In this document: one piece after another, positions 16,282 through 25,327 of the stretch
How positions within the stretch are numbered: position 1 is the stretch's first letter
Layout of the letters: the number at the start of each line of letters is the position of its first letter
DNA from: CAZMVY01 sp964653435
GTDB lineage: Bacteria; Planctomycetota; Phycisphaerae; UBA1845; PWPN01
Direction: 5' to 3'
Length of the DNA stretch: 64,000 nucleotides
NCBI GenBank assembly: GCA_964653435.1
Contig: CAZZFA010000002.1
Span: forward strand, 72,276-136,275
Position numbers and translations under genes: made by a program
The notes under the pieces: generated by a model
What the model was told of the DNA's origin: nothing
Seen by the model: only the letters and a program-made list of their open reading frames with translations
The model's database searches: none

Positions 16282-17550
16282 CTAATCGACCACGCGTTGC
16301 CACGAGCCGGCCGTGATCCGCAGATCGGAGGAGGTCCCCCCGAATCCGGGCGGCGGGTTATCGTACCAGGTGCTTCGGTAAGAGAGCGTCAGACCGCCGC
16401 TGCCGAGAAGGTTGTTGCCGGTGATGAGCACGCCCTCGACCGCGACGCTGTTGCTCGTGGAGACGTCGCTGGACGCGTAGATGAGGCCCTTGATGGCCGA
16501 CGGGTACGTGTCGGCCGTGTCGCTATCGGATGTCCCCTGATATGGCGCGTCCGGCGGATTGAAGTTCACGCCCAGCGCCGGCTCCGAAAGGGCCGTCGTT
16601 GTGCAGGAGAGCTGGAGCTTGCCGTTGACGAGCAGGGCAGGGTAGTTGGGCACTTCGGCCTCCCATGTGATCGAGTTCTGAACGACGAAGGGGGACGGGT
16701 TCAGCACGATGAGCGTGCCGAGGACGCGGGCGTTGCCGATGCGGACCTCTTTTCCGCCGGCATCGAGGACGTAGACGCCCTTTGCGTTGGCGGCGCCGTA
16801 GGGGTTTATCTTCGGGCTGATGACCACGTTCTGAATCGTCTTCTTGCCGCCCACGCTGGGTATGGCCGCAAGGGACATGGCCGAGCCTTCCGCGACATAG
16901 GAGTCGAATACGGTAGCCGCCGGCATGCTGCGTGGCGCGACACCCCGGATGGGCAGCCCCAACTGGTACATCTGACTGCTGTACGTCCCGACGACCTCCA
17001 CGCGACTTCGAATGATCGAGCCGGAACCGGTGAGGTTATTGTTGGCCGCGATCGTCCGGTCGGATGTTATCACGGCGGAGTAGAGCGCCAGGTCGTGATC
17101 CGCCATCAGCGCGACCCCCAGACAGCCCAGCGGCGAGGAGGTGGGAGCGAGTACGACGGATGTCTTCTGGCGGGCGGTTCCCTTGAAGCCGGTGCCCGTC
17201 ATTTTCACCGGGTCAGTGGACGCATGGTTCAGGGGATACGCCGGGTTCAGGGCGTTGACCACCTCCAGCGTGAAGGAGCCGCTGCCGATCGGCCGGTTCG
17301 CCACCCAGACTCCCGCCGGGCGATTCGTGCGCCAGTTCGGGTCGTTCTTGACCCACAGCCGGCCCAGTTCGATCGCCGACAGCGCGTACAGACGCGCCTC
17401 GGCCGCATCGCCCGCTCCGGCGGCGGCACGCGACTGCAAGCGGACCACGGCCAGGACGCCAAGCCCAACGGTAGTCAGCAACAGCGACAGCCCCAGCACG
17501 GTCACGTAGACGCTGCCGCGCCGCCGCTGAAGCGTAACCGGAAGCAACAT
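16282..17550 (-). CDS. PilX/GspK-like minor pseudopilin or pilus-assembly protein
   Basis: A 422-aa protein with a short basic N-terminus and one hydrophobic helix (SVYVTVLGLSLLLTTVGLGVLAVV, about 13-36). A long beta-rich region follows, with helical-repeat-like strands such as VVEVEGVLITGNNLLGSG-type turns. It lacks the usual GFTLxE pilin site, as PilX- and GspK-type proteins often do. It is the last gene of the pseudopilin run and has GGAGG upstream of ATG 17550. In T2SS, GspK caps the pseudopilus tip; that role is inferred from gene order and the single N-terminal helix. Confidence 0.7.
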   Translation of the reverse strand: MLLPVTLQRRRGSVYVTVLGLSLLLTTVGLGVLAVVRLQSRAAAGAGDAAEARLYALSAIELGRLWVKNDPNWRTNRPAGVWVANRPIGSGSFTLEVVNALNPAYPLNHASTDPVKMTGTGFKGTARQKTSVVLAPTSSPLGCLGVALMADHDLALYSAVITSDRTIAANNNLTGSGSIIRSRVEVVGTYSSQMYQLGLPIRGVAPRSMPAATVFDSYVAEGSAMSLAAIPSVGGKKTIQNVVISPKINPYGAANAKGVYVLDAGGKEVRIGNARVLGTLIVLNPSPFVVQNSITWEAEVPNYPALLVNGKLQLSCTTTALSEPALGVNFNPPDAPYQGTSDSDTADTYPSAIKGLIYASSDVSTSNSVAVEGVLITGNNLLGSGGLTLSYRSTWYDNPPPGFGGTSSDLRITAGSWQRVVD

Positions 17551-17623
17551 GCCGCATTTCCTCCGTCGTCAACGTCCCCGGCCGGCCGTCTGCCCGCGCG
17601 CAAGCCCCGCGCCGAAAGCGGCC

Positions 17624-18148
17624 CTACGGCAAGACACTTGTTCGCACCGCCACACGCGTGGCCACAGTGACGCCGTTGTACCGGACCGTTACCGTGATCC
17701 GCTTGACGCCGGATTCCGTCGCGGAGACCTGGGTGAGGTCGGCGGGATTGACCCACACGACCGCGACGGACCGCTCCCACCCGGTCATGCCGGCGATGAC
17801 GGTGCCGTCCTTGTCTTGCGGGGGGGATTCGACCCATCCGTTGTAATCGTCCACGTCGTCCCAGGTGGCGCGCGAGACTGCGGACTCGCCGCCGGAGACC
17901 TCCGGGCCGAAGACAGGACTGGTGGGATCCTGGTAGCTCTGCGCCAGGATCTCGGCCATGAGCCCGTCGGCCAGGTACGGCCCGACCACGCGCTTCGTTA
18001 CGCGGGCTCGCGTGGCGGCCGAGCCACCGACGGCGTGGACGGCCGCGACGAGCATCACCGCGATGACAACCATCGATATCGTGGCCTCGATGAGGCTCAC
18101 GCCCCGGCAACGGTGCGGCGTACCTCGTGGTGCGCGAATTCGCTTCAT
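17624..18148 (-). CDS. PilV/GspI-like pseudopilin
   Basis: A 174-aa protein with a type IV pilin-like N-terminus: basic leader, then RGVSLIEATISMVVIAVMLVAAVHAVG. Glycine before the Ser/Leu-Ile-Glu site and glutamate at position +5 are intact for prepilin peptidase. The C-terminal part is a small beta domain (VKRITVTVRYNGVTVATRV). Its start overlaps the stop of the PilW-like gene by 4 bp (ATGA), so translation is coupled. Minor pseudopilin I/V is the best fit. Confidence 0.8.
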   Translation of the reverse strand: MKRIRAPRGTPHRCRGVSLIEATISMVVIAVMLVAAVHAVGGSAATRARVTKRVVGPYLADGLMAEILAQSYQDPTSPVFGPEVSGGESAVSRATWDDVDDYNGWVESPPQDKDGTVIAGMTGWERSVAVVWVNPADLTQVSATESGVKRITVTVRYNGVTVATRVAVRTSVLP

Positions 18149-18720
18149 GGGCCTGTTTGCTCCGGCTGGTTCAGCATGAGGAAGCCGGTAACCAGTCGCG
18201 AGGACGAGTTGTCGCCGGCCCGGAGGGCGCAGCGCACCAGCTTGTCTTCATATTGAAGGCTGAACTCCCGCACCTGATCGACGAGGCGGACTGCCGGGCC
18301 GCCGTTGTATGTGCGGGTAAGCGGCTCGCCCGGCGTTCCCGACCAGGCGTAACGGATCGTTTCGGGAAGCTGGTCTCCGTTGCGGTCTGCGACGGAGAAC
18401 GTCACGGCGTTTTCGCTTTGCTCGGTGTAGGATGTGGCGTACTGAAGGTCGGCGGTAAGCATGTCGATCGCCGCCGCGCTGTCCAGAGCCGTCGCCACGG
18501 CGTCGCCCTGACCGGGCATCGCCCGCGTCGCCAGCGTGACCGCCGACAGCGTTGCCAGCAGGAGGATCGCCGTGATGGACAGTCCCGCCACCAGTTCGAC
18601 CAGGGTCAGGCCGCGCCGTCGCGACCGGGCAGGGGGGACGCCGGCCGCGTGGCGATGCGAAGAGGGCTTTCGGCGGCTCGCGCCCGCATTGCGACGACGC
18701 CTTGGATCGGTGCGGTTCAT
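18145..18720 (-). CDS. PilW/GspJ-like pseudopilin
   Basis: A 191-aa protein from ATG 18720, which overlaps the upstream stop codon as ATGA. After a long basic leader (about 36 residues) comes RGLTLVELVAGLSITAILLL, a standard prepilin site with glutamate +5. The rest is a beta domain typical of GspJ/PilW (ADLQYATSYTEQSENAVTFSV, then DQVREFSLQYEDKLV). The frame is open well upstream of 18720, but that part only translates the GspH-like gene out of frame. Confidence 0.82.
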   Translation of the reverse strand: MNRTDPRRRRNAGASRRKPSSHRHAAGVPPARSRRRGLTLVELVAGLSITAILLLATLSAVTLATRAMPGQGDAVATALDSAAAIDMLTADLQYATSYTEQSENAVTFSVADRNGDQLPETIRYAWSGTPGEPLTRTYNGGPAVRLVDQVREFSLQYEDKLVRCALRAGDNSSSRLVTGFLMLNQPEQTGP

Positions 18721-19334
18721 TGGACTGCGGCCGCCCCTGTGATCGGATCGACGACGATGGTTTTCGATGAGCTGCCTACCCGGACGACGATCGTGCCGCC
18801 GCTGTCGGGCGAGCCGTAGCCGTCGAAGGTGATCGTGGCGTCGCCGCCCAGGTCCACGGATACGAGCGAGGCGGCATACGGCGCGGCGCCCAGATTCACC
18901 ACGTAGGATCTCGCCGGCCTGTCGGGGTCGGTCATCCCCACAATCTGATACTGGCCGGAAGCGGGCGAGAAGGAGACGGTCTGGCTGCTGCTCAGCGAAC
19001 GGGCGCGGGCGCGGGCCATGGCGAGGTCCGCGGCAATCCTCTGGGCGGCCACCGAACTTCGTCGGCGGTTTTCGGCCGAGGCGTAGCGGGGCAGGGCGAT
19101 CAGGGCGACGATCACCAGAATGACCGCCACCATGCACGCTTCGACGAAGGTGAACGCCCGATGCGGGCCGGTGTGGCCTGTTCGTCCGCGCGCCGATGTC
19201 GGCCCGGCGGCATCCGGCCGCAGGGCTCCGAGCGCTGCGATGCGTCCGACTTCGGTGGCCATCAGTTTCACGGCTTGCCGTTTGCCGTCTCGATCCGCGG
19301 GATACGATTGTCCGGCGAAGCGCATCCTGTTCAT
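18717..19334 (-). CDS. GspH/FimT-like pseudopilin
   Basis: A protein of about 205 aa with a long leader and then FTFVEACMVAVILVIVALIALPRYASAENRR, the pilin helix with glutamate +5. The C-terminal beta domain (QTVSFSPASGQYQIVG, TITFDGYGSPDSGGTIVV) is the GspH fold. ATG 19334 is used; a GTG at 19355 and an ATG at 19262 are alternatives, none with a good ribosome site. A shorter start would shrink the unusually long leader. It is coupled to the PilW-like gene by an ATGA overlap. Confidence 0.82.
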   Translation of the reverse strand: MNRMRFAGQSYPADRDGKRQAVKLMATEVGRIAALGALRPDAAGPTSARGRTGHTGPHRAFTFVEACMVAVILVIVALIALPRYASAENRRRSSVAAQRIAADLAMARARARSLSSSQTVSFSPASGQYQIVGMTDPDRPARSYVVNLGAAPYAASLVSVDLGGDATITFDGYGSPDSGGTIVVRVGSSSKTIVVDPITGAAAVQ

Positions 19335-19420
19335 ACAAACGCCGGACGCAGACACGCCGACGGTTCTGCGCCGGCGTGTCCGCGTTCGAATTCCTGGAAG
19401 CTGTCGAATTCGCTCCGGCG

Positions 19421-19954
19421 TCAGTATTCGCTGTACGCCTTGGCGCCGGATTCGTCGTTATCCGTCGCGTTGGCGATGATCTCGCCGGTCTTCGGGTTGT
19501 AGAGCCATCCATCCGTGGCGCCGTCCGGCGTGGGCAACGGGTCCGCGACCTTCACGGTGTTGCTGTTGCGGCTCGTGCCGCTGCCGACGGGCAGGGGCGG
19601 AATCTGCTTGCGGAGGTACGGCCCGAACGGATGGGCGGCGTCCTTCGTGTCCGAGGTGTTGCCGTTGACGTCGCTGTACTTGAGCAGATGATTCGTGAAC
19701 AGCGTCGCATCGCCGACTCCCCCGGAGGTCGTAGTGCCCGGGTACACGCCGTTGTGTTCCGAGGCATAGAGTTCAATTGCGTTGCGGAGTGTGGCCAGGT
19801 CGGACCGCAGGGCGGACTCGCCGGCCCCCCGCGCTCCGCGGCTCACTCGAGGGATCGCGATGGCGGCAATGATGCCGATGATCACGATCACGATCACGAG
19901 TTCCACAAGGCTGAAGCCCCGCCCGCTTCGGCGCGTCCATTGGAAAGCGTTCAT
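19421..19954 (-). CDS. Major pseudopilin (GspG-like), second of two paralogues
   Basis: A 177-aa prepilin with RGFSLVELVIVIVIIGIIAAIAIPRVSRGARGAGE near the N-terminus, a perfect class-III cleavage site. The C-terminus has the GspG-like pattern GPYLRKQIPPLPVG and GWLYNPKTGEIIANA, close to its neighbour at 20398. ATG 19954 has AGGGA at good spacing. GspG proteins bind calcium in their C-terminal loop; here acidic residues in DNDESGAKAYSEY could serve. Confidence 0.9.
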   Translation of the reverse strand: MNAFQWTRRSGRGFSLVELVIVIVIIGIIAAIAIPRVSRGARGAGESALRSDLATLRNAIELYASEHNGVYPGTTTSGGVGDATLFTNHLLKYSDVNGNTSDTKDAAHPFGPYLRKQIPPLPVGSGTSRNSNTVKVADPLPTPDGATDGWLYNPKTGEIIANATDNDESGAKAYSEY

Positions 19955-20397
19955 GCTGATCCCTGCCTTTGTCAAAAAGACTTACCCCTGAGTACACATG
20001 AGCGACCACCCTGGTATCGGCGCGCAAGCCGCGAGGCTTCACCAGATAATCCTTCGCCGCGCGGCCCGATAAACCGCCGGCCCCCGCCGTCGCGCTTCGG
20101 CCGCTTTCGGTTCGAACGTTCCGTTCGTTTTCGGCCCACAGGGCGGTTCGTTGACCGCCACATGACTCGTAGCGCGGCCTTCGGCGGCAGCCGAACAGGG
20201 GATCGGGCGTCTCGCCCGCTTTCGAAGTCGAATCGGCACGCAATGGCATGCCCTCCCCGCTACGCCCCGGTCGGGTGCGGGCACGCGCGAGGATGCGGCG
20301 GCGAATCCACGTTCGCATTGGCTGCACAGCAATGGCACGCGGTGGGCCGCGGCCGGTCGTGCCGGTACGAGGTTCAGGGTAACCGGCGGACAGGCCG
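19955..20397. other. Gap between the two GspG-like genes
   Basis: 443 bp with no coding signal. It contains the D-type repeat copy 2 and GC-rich palindromes such as TCGGCGGCAGCCGA (20181-20194). The gap breaks an otherwise tight operon and may hold a promoter or an mRNA processing site. Confidence 0.55.
20211..20261 (+). repeat. D-type dispersed repeat, copy 2
   Basis: 51 bp, begins CTCGCCCGCTTTCGAAGTCG and ends CCCTCCCCGCT, with the core GGCACGCAATGGCATGCC. It matches 59656-59706 at all but about six positions and matches copy 1 inverted. Confidence 0.75.
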
Positions 20398-20937
20398 TCA
20401 ATACTCGTCGTAGCGTTTTGTGCCCGATTCGTCCAGGTCGTCGGCGTTGGCGATGATCTCGCCACTCTCGGAGTTGTAGACCCAGCCGGTCCCGTCATCC
20501 ACTGCGCATTCGGGCCCGTTGTTGGCCACGCTGACCGTGTTGGCGCCCTTGTTCTTGCCGACGGGCAGGGGCGGGATTCCCTTTCGCAGATACGGTCCGT
20601 AAATGTGGGTGGCGTCCTTCTTGTCGGCCACGTTGCCGCGCGCGTCGGTGTATTTCAGCAACTGGTTCTCGAACGCCTGGGGCGAGCCGGCGGTGTTGCC
20701 GAGCCCGTCGGGCAGTGCGGCGGGATGATAGCCCCCGTGTTCCGAGGCGTACAGCTCGATCGCCGCCCGCAGGATCGACAGATTCGCTCGCAAAGCGGCT
20801 TCGCCGGCGGCATGTGCGCCGCGGGTCACACGTGGGATTGCGATAGCGGCAATGATGCCGAGGATCACGACCACGATGACCAGTTCGACGAGGCTGAAGC
20901 CGGCCTTGCGCCGATTTGTCTCCGCGGAGCCGTGCAT
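20398..20937 (-). CDS. Major pseudopilin (GspG-like), first of two paralogues
   Basis: A 179-aa prepilin with AGFSLVELVIVVVILGIIAAIAIPRVTRGAHAAGE and GPYLRKGIPPLPVGKNKGAN. It matches the paralogue at 19421 through most of its length, showing a gene duplication. GGAAAGG upstream of ATG 20937 is a good ribosome site. The C-termini differ in the acidic tail (DDLDESGTKRYDEY against DNDESGAKAYSEY). Two major-pilin-like genes in one operon may build mixed or alternative fibres. Confidence 0.9.
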   Translation of the reverse strand: MHGSAETNRRKAGFSLVELVIVVVILGIIAAIAIPRVTRGAHAAGEAALRANLSILRAAIELYASEHGGYHPAALPDGLGNTAGSPQAFENQLLKYTDARGNVADKKDATHIYGPYLRKGIPPLPVGKNKGANTVSVANNGPECAVDDGTGWVYNSESGEIIANADDLDESGTKRYDEY

Positions 20938-20964
20938 GCTGGCCTTTCCGTCGCCGTTTTCGCT

Positions 20965-21014
20965 AAGACAGTTTCGCGTGCGGCGTGCAACGCCGCGACG
21001 GCTCTGTCGTCCCT
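20965..21014. repeat. E-type dispersed repeat, copy 2
   Basis: AAGACAGTTTCGCGTGCGGC followed by a GCAACGCCGC stretch and CTCTGTCGTCCCT, aligned with 14902-14951. It lies between the PilP-like gene and the GspG-like gene, about 30 bp upstream of the latter. Confidence 0.6.
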
Positions 21015-21183
21015 ACGGAGCCGGAAACGGACGAAACACTCGAACCGAGAGCGGCACTAGTGTCGACGAACGAACCATGGCGACACTTGATGCGTGCTAT
21101 ATTCAATATCGGTGAGTGCCGCCGGAGCCTTCACGGGAAAGCCTTGGGGAGTTTACGGTATTTTATAATATGCCCGCCGACAG

Positions 21184-21756
21184 CTATCGGTCCTGGGCGT
21201 GGTGCCGGTCGGGGGTCTGTTCGGGGGTTGTCAGCCGCAGAACCGCCTGAAGGCTTCCCTGGACGAAGGTGGCACGAAACGAGTCGACGTTCACCAGACG
21301 GAAGCCGTCCAGCTCATGCCCGGGTCGCAGGACGCGGCCATCGACGACGGCGCAGGCGCTTTGGCCGTCCCGAAAGGTCGCGCTGAGGCGGTGGCTTGCG
21401 ACGAATTCGGCGACCGGGTCCTTGTGCTTCACGTCGGTTTCGCTTTCGGGCGCCTCCGACCGGGGCGGGAAGAGATTGGAAGGCGCGAACAGGTCGCGGA
21501 CCTCGGGCACGTCCGGTAGATCATGGAGCCACCGTGCTGCGGTGCTCGGAAGGGCCGGAGCGGCTGTCTTCTGCGGGACGTCAGGTGCCGGCGGGCGTGC
21601 GGCGTCGGCGGCGGAGGCCCTGGCGGGCGTCGGCGACGGGACTTCCGCCGCGGAGACGCCCTGCGGCGCGGTGCGCATCACGCGGTCGATCAACAGGGCG
21701 AGCACGGCCAGCGCCAGAATGCCGCCATAGATGTATGTCTTACGGCGATTTCGCAT
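21184..21756 (-). CDS. PilP/GspC-like inner-membrane protein
   Basis: A 190-aa protein with one N-terminal transmembrane helix (TYIYGGILALAVLALLIDRVM), a Pro/Ala-rich linker (about 35-75) and a C-terminal domain of roughly 70 residues: ATFRDGQSACAVVDGRVLRPGHELDGFRLVNVDSFRATFVQG. That is the homology-region/PDZ-neighbour fold seen in PilP and GspC, which bridges the inner-membrane ring to the secretin. Its start overlaps the PilO-like gene by 17 bp. It ends the core PilM-N-O-P block. Confidence 0.72.
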   Translation of the reverse strand: MRNRRKTYIYGGILALAVLALLIDRVMRTAPQGVSAAEVPSPTPARASAADAARPPAPDVPQKTAAPALPSTAARWLHDLPDVPEVRDLFAPSNLFPPRSEAPESETDVKHKDPVAEFVASHRLSATFRDGQSACAVVDGRVLRPGHELDGFRLVNVDSFRATFVQGSLQAVLRLTTPEQTPDRHHAQDR

Positions 21757-22327
21757 GCAGCACCATCCTGGCCGGGGGGCCGTCGCGGTTCATATGGATT
21801 CGCAGAGACCAGCTCAGCCGGCAGAGCGACTCGGAGCCTTCGGCGCCGGAGCCGACGGAGAAGTGGGTCACGTCCGCATACTCCAGGTCGTGCTCGATGG
21901 CGCGCAACATCCGCTGAAATCCGACGAAGGAACCGCGTCCGACGAAGTTCACATGCACCTCACGATGGTCGCTCTCTTCGGTCGCCGGTCCGGGCGAGAG
22001 CGTGTCGATCGAGATCCCGTTGTCGGCGGCGGCGGCCATCACGCGGGCGAGGTAGCGGTCGATCTCCCGGCTTTCGGGCAGACCGCCGCCGACGGAAGCG
22101 AGTTTCCGATCATTCTCCTCGACCTCACGGCGGAGACGCTCCCTCTCCGATTGCACGGCCGCAAGATCGCGCGCGGCCTGGGCGGCGGCCTCGCGGACAA
22201 CGGGCAGGCGCCCGCATTCCTCGAGCGGACGCTGAAGCAGCAGAAGGTATCCGCCGGCGCCGATCAGCAGCACGGCGGCGGCGCCGATCGTATCGGTCAG
22301 ACTCACTCTGGGTACGCCGAGCTTCAC
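21740..22327 (-). CDS. PilO/GspM-like inner-membrane assembly protein
   Basis: A 195-aa protein with one N-terminal transmembrane helix (TIGAAAVLLIGAGGYLLLL), a coiled coil (about 45-80; VQSERERLRREVEENDRKLASV) and a C-terminal ferredoxin-like domain (REVHVNFVGRGSFVGFQRMLRAIEHDLEYADV). This is the standard PilO layout. It partners PilN, encoded 9 bp upstream. Confidence 0.82.
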   Translation of the reverse strand: MKLGVPRVSLTDTIGAAAVLLIGAGGYLLLLQRPLEECGRLPVVREAAAQAARDLAAVQSERERLRREVEENDRKLASVGGGLPESREIDRYLARVMAAAADNGISIDTLSPGPATEESDHREVHVNFVGRGSFVGFQRMLRAIEHDLEYADVTHFSVGSGAEGSESLCRLSWSLRIHMNRDGPPARMVLHAKSP

Positions 22328-22336
22328 GGTCGTCTC

Positions 22337-22945
22337 CTACCAGTTACAGGCGAGAGCGAACCCGATCGCATCGTTCTGGGCCACCTTCTGCCGTCTCGCC
22401 TCTTCCAGTTGAACCGAGTGAAACCACGTAAGGCCGTTCATCGTCTTGTAGAGGGCCATCAGGTCCTCGTGTTGTGCGGCCGAGCCTCGAATGCGGATCG
22501 CACGCGGGCCGGTTTCCGCCGGCCGATCTTTGGCGCCGCGAGGGCCGGGGACGTTCCCCGACGGTGCCGCATCGAAGCGGGGCGGCTCCGTCTCCACGGC
22601 CGTCAGAACGATGTGCGGCGGTACCATCAGGCTCAGACTGCCGAGCCATCGGCTCCAGTAGTGCTTCTCGCGCAGCCGCTCGGCCAGCTCCGCTTGGCGG
22701 GCGACGGTCTGAGCCTTCGCGTGCAGGGCATCCCGGTCGGCCTTCTCCTGCCGGAGCGAGGTCTGAAGCCTCACTGCCTGATCACGCCAGCGCCGGACAT
22801 CGCGGGCGCGGCGCTCGACGAGGAATGAGGCGACGCACTGGGCCGCCAGGATCGCCGCGCAGGCGGTTGCCCACGCCCGGCGTCGTCGTCGTTCGCGGCG
22901 TCGTCGCGCGAAGGCCTCCGGCAGCAGATTGGCTCGAACGCTCAT
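22337..22945 (-). CDS. PilN/GspL-periplasmic-like inner-membrane assembly protein
   Basis: A 202-aa protein from ATG 22945, overlapping the PilM stop by 4 bp (ATGA). The extreme N-terminus MSVRANLLPEAFARRR carries the PilN-type INLLP-like motif that docks on PilM. A transmembrane helix (AWATACAAILAAQCVASFLV), a coiled coil and a ferredoxin-like end (RAIRIRGSAAQHEDLMALYK) follow. It links the cytoplasmic PilM ring to the periplasmic PilO/P. Confidence 0.84.
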   Translation of the reverse strand: MSVRANLLPEAFARRRRERRRRRAWATACAAILAAQCVASFLVERRARDVRRWRDQAVRLQTSLRQEKADRDALHAKAQTVARQAELAERLREKHYWSRWLGSLSLMVPPHIVLTAVETEPPRFDAAPSGNVPGPRGAKDRPAETGPRAIRIRGSAAQHEDLMALYKTMNGLTWFHSVQLEEARRQKVAQNDAIGFALACNW

Positions 22946-24069
22946 GGCTCCATCTCCGCCATGGCCAGGCCGATGCAGCCGGCCATGACCGAAAAGTTCG
23001 CGGGCCGCGCGAGCGGATGCGACGGGTCCACCGCCAGCACGCCCTGCGCGCCGGCCGGCGCGACGCGCACGCCCAGCTCGCGTGCCATCCACTCGGCCAG
23101 ACCCGGCATCCGGGAGCCTCCGCCCGCCAGCACCAGCGCGCCCGGCTGGCGTCGGGGGTACTGTTCCATCACGAAACGGAAGGCCCGTTCCACGTCCGTC
23201 ACCAGATCGGTCATCGCCCCCTTCAGCACCGCCAGGAGCACCCCGGGCAGGGCCGCCTCGTTGCACGGCTCCATCGTGCCCATGAGCACCCGGCAGCCTC
23301 GCGGGTCCGTCCCGATGCCGTATTTGCGTTTGTATTGTTCGGCGATCGCCGGATCGATCCGCAGTTCGGCGGCAATCGCCTGCGTCCACGCCTGGCCGCT
23401 GCCGCGCACATGCCGCGCGTACACGACGCCGGCTTCGATTGCCAGGTAGAGCCGGTTGGCCGCATGGCCCAGGTCGAGAACGCCCCAGATCTCGCCGTGT
23501 TCGCACTGCGCCGTGGCCCGGCAGGCGCGAATGAGGGCCGGTGCGGCGGGTTCGACGCACTCGCACTCCATATGGCGGGCATCGAGTGTCTCGACGGACG
23601 ACACGATGCCGGATCGTCGCGCGGCCACGGCCATCGCGTTCGATCCGCTGCTCATCGGCGCCGGCAGCGCCCAGGCGCCGAGTTCCGCCTCTTCGACGGG
23701 CCAGGTGAGCTGCCGGCCGACCTCCCAGCGGATCGCCTGCGCGAGGGTGTCGTGTTCCTGCGAGAGGATGGCGGGCGGGACCTGCAGGAGGCAGTAATCG
23801 ACATCGGCGGCCACGAGGCTTGCTCGCGTCGTGCCGAACTGCTCGAGGCCCGATTCCATCGCCAGCGCCTCCATCGGCGCCGGGCAAGCCGCCGGCGGCG
23901 TTGCTGCGGCGGCCGGGGCGTCCTTGGCCGGCGGCTTCGGCAGATTCTCCACATTGATCCAGTGGGCGACGCCGGGGCCCTCCGGGGTGAAGACGAGCTG
24001 CGCCGCCCGGAAGGAGCACGCGCCCCGGTCGATGGCCACGGCGGACTTGTGTCGGCGGCGCCAGCGCAT
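22942..24069 (-). CDS. PilM-like actin-fold assembly protein
   Basis: A 375-aa cytoplasmic protein with actin/FtsA-type signatures: AIDRGACSFRAAQL at the N-terminus, IWGVLDLGHAANRLYLAI in the middle and ALVLAGGGSRMPGLAEWM near the C-terminus. PilM binds the N-terminal peptide of PilN and helps organise the platform. A Pro/Ala-rich insert (about 45-65) is unusual. The gene lies 3 bp downstream of the GspF-like gene. Confidence 0.87.
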   Translation of the reverse strand: MRWRRRHKSAVAIDRGACSFRAAQLVFTPEGPGVAHWINVENLPKPPAKDAPAAAATPPAACPAPMEALAMESGLEQFGTTRASLVAADVDYCLLQVPPAILSQEHDTLAQAIRWEVGRQLTWPVEEAELGAWALPAPMSSGSNAMAVAARRSGIVSSVETLDARHMECECVEPAAPALIRACRATAQCEHGEIWGVLDLGHAANRLYLAIEAGVVYARHVRGSGQAWTQAIAAELRIDPAIAEQYKRKYGIGTDPRGCRVLMGTMEPCNEAALPGVLLAVLKGAMTDLVTDVERAFRFVMEQYPRRQPGALVLAGGGSRMPGLAEWMARELGVRVAPAGAQGVLAVDPSHPLARPANFSVMAGCIGLAMAEMEP

Positions 24070-24072
24070 CGG

Positions 24073-25311
24073 TCAGCCTCCTCCGGCGATGGTGGCGATA
24101 TCGAACATGGGCATGAACAACGACACAGCGACCAGGCCGACGATGCCGCCCAGCACGACGAGGATGATGGGTTCGATGATTCGCGACAGCGAGGCGAGCA
24201 TCTGTGCATTCTCGGATTCAAGCGCGTCGGCGATGAAAAGCAGCGATGCGCCGAGGCGTCCGCTTTCCTCGCCCGTGGCGACGGCGGCCGCCATCGTCGG
24301 CGGGATGAGCGGCGACTCGTGCAGGGCCGCGCCCACGAGGCGGCCGTCCGTGACGGCCTGCTCGACCGAGTCCATCAGCGCGTGGAAGAGCGTGCTCCGC
24401 GTGGTGGCCTTGGCCATGCGGATCGCCTCGATCAGGCCGAGGTTGTTCGTGACCAGAACACCCCAGATGCGGAACATCCGGGCGAGGATCAGGCGGCGGA
24501 TCAGCCGGCCCGCCAGAGGAATCTGTGTGTACGCGCCCGCCCACCAGCGTTGTCCGGCCGGGCTGCGATAGCCAGCTGCCAGCGCGACGACGACGGCGAC
24601 AAGCCCCGCGACGACCAGGATTCCGTGGGCGCCGACCCAGCCGGACAGATTCATCAGGAAACGCGTGGAGGGCGGAAGTTCGACGCCGAGCGTGGAGAAC
24701 AGCTCGCGGAATCGCGGCAGGACGAACGTGAACAGCCCCGTGAGAATGACCGCGCACATGCACACGAGGACCGCCGGATAGGCCATGGCGCCGAGGATGC
24801 GCTGGCGGACCTCCTGCTGCTGCCGGGTGTACGCCGCGAGTTGCTCGAAGGCCTGCGGCATTCGCCCGGTGGACTCGCCGGCGGCGATCAGGCTTCGGAA
24901 GACGGCGTTGAAGACCTGCGGATGGTCGCCCATGGCGACGTTGAGCGGCACGCCGTCCTCGACGCGTTCGCGGAGGTGGCGGAGGATGGCCTTCAGGGCT
25001 TCGCTCCGCGACTGGGCCTCGACGGCGCGAAGCGTCGGGACGATCCGGGCGCCGCTGCCCAGCAGCATGGCCATCTGCTGGGTGAAGTACACGATCTCCT
25101 TCCAGCGGACCGACGTGCGGCCGGATCCCCACGGGAGGCGTCGTCCCCGGCCGGCGGTCTCCGGCGGCGATGTCCCGGTCGCCTCGTCCATCCGGGTGAC
25201 GAGCAGCCCCCTGGCTCGCAGCGCGCGGATGGCGTCGTCGACGGAGGCGGCGTCGATCGTGGCGCTCACCGCGCGGCCGGACGCATCAATGGCCTGGTAC
25301 GAGTAGGGCAC
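24073..25311 (-). CDS. GspF/PilC-family inner-membrane platform protein
   Basis: A 412-aa protein with the tandem T2SSF domains: KEIVYFTQQMAMLLGSGARIVPTL (about 70) and GVLVTNNLGLIEAIRMAKATT (about 285), with transmembrane helices near residues 170-190, 215-240 and 385-405. The N-terminal MPYSYQAIDASGRAVSATIDA is the usual PilC start. It is the membrane motor platform driven by the ATPase encoded 16 bp upstream. Length and architecture are normal. Confidence 0.93.
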   Translation of the reverse strand: MPYSYQAIDASGRAVSATIDAASVDDAIRALRARGLLVTRMDEATGTSPPETAGRGRRLPWGSGRTSVRWKEIVYFTQQMAMLLGSGARIVPTLRAVEAQSRSEALKAILRHLRERVEDGVPLNVAMGDHPQVFNAVFRSLIAAGESTGRMPQAFEQLAAYTRQQQEVRQRILGAMAYPAVLVCMCAVILTGLFTFVLPRFRELFSTLGVELPPSTRFLMNLSGWVGAHGILVVAGLVAVVVALAAGYRSPAGQRWWAGAYTQIPLAGRLIRRLILARMFRIWGVLVTNNLGLIEAIRMAKATTRSTLFHALMDSVEQAVTDGRLVGAALHESPLIPPTMAAAVATGEESGRLGASLLFIADALESENAQMLASLSRIIEPIILVVLGGIVGLVAVSLFMPMFDIATIAGGG

Positions 25312-25327
25312 GGTTCACCTGCGTTCC

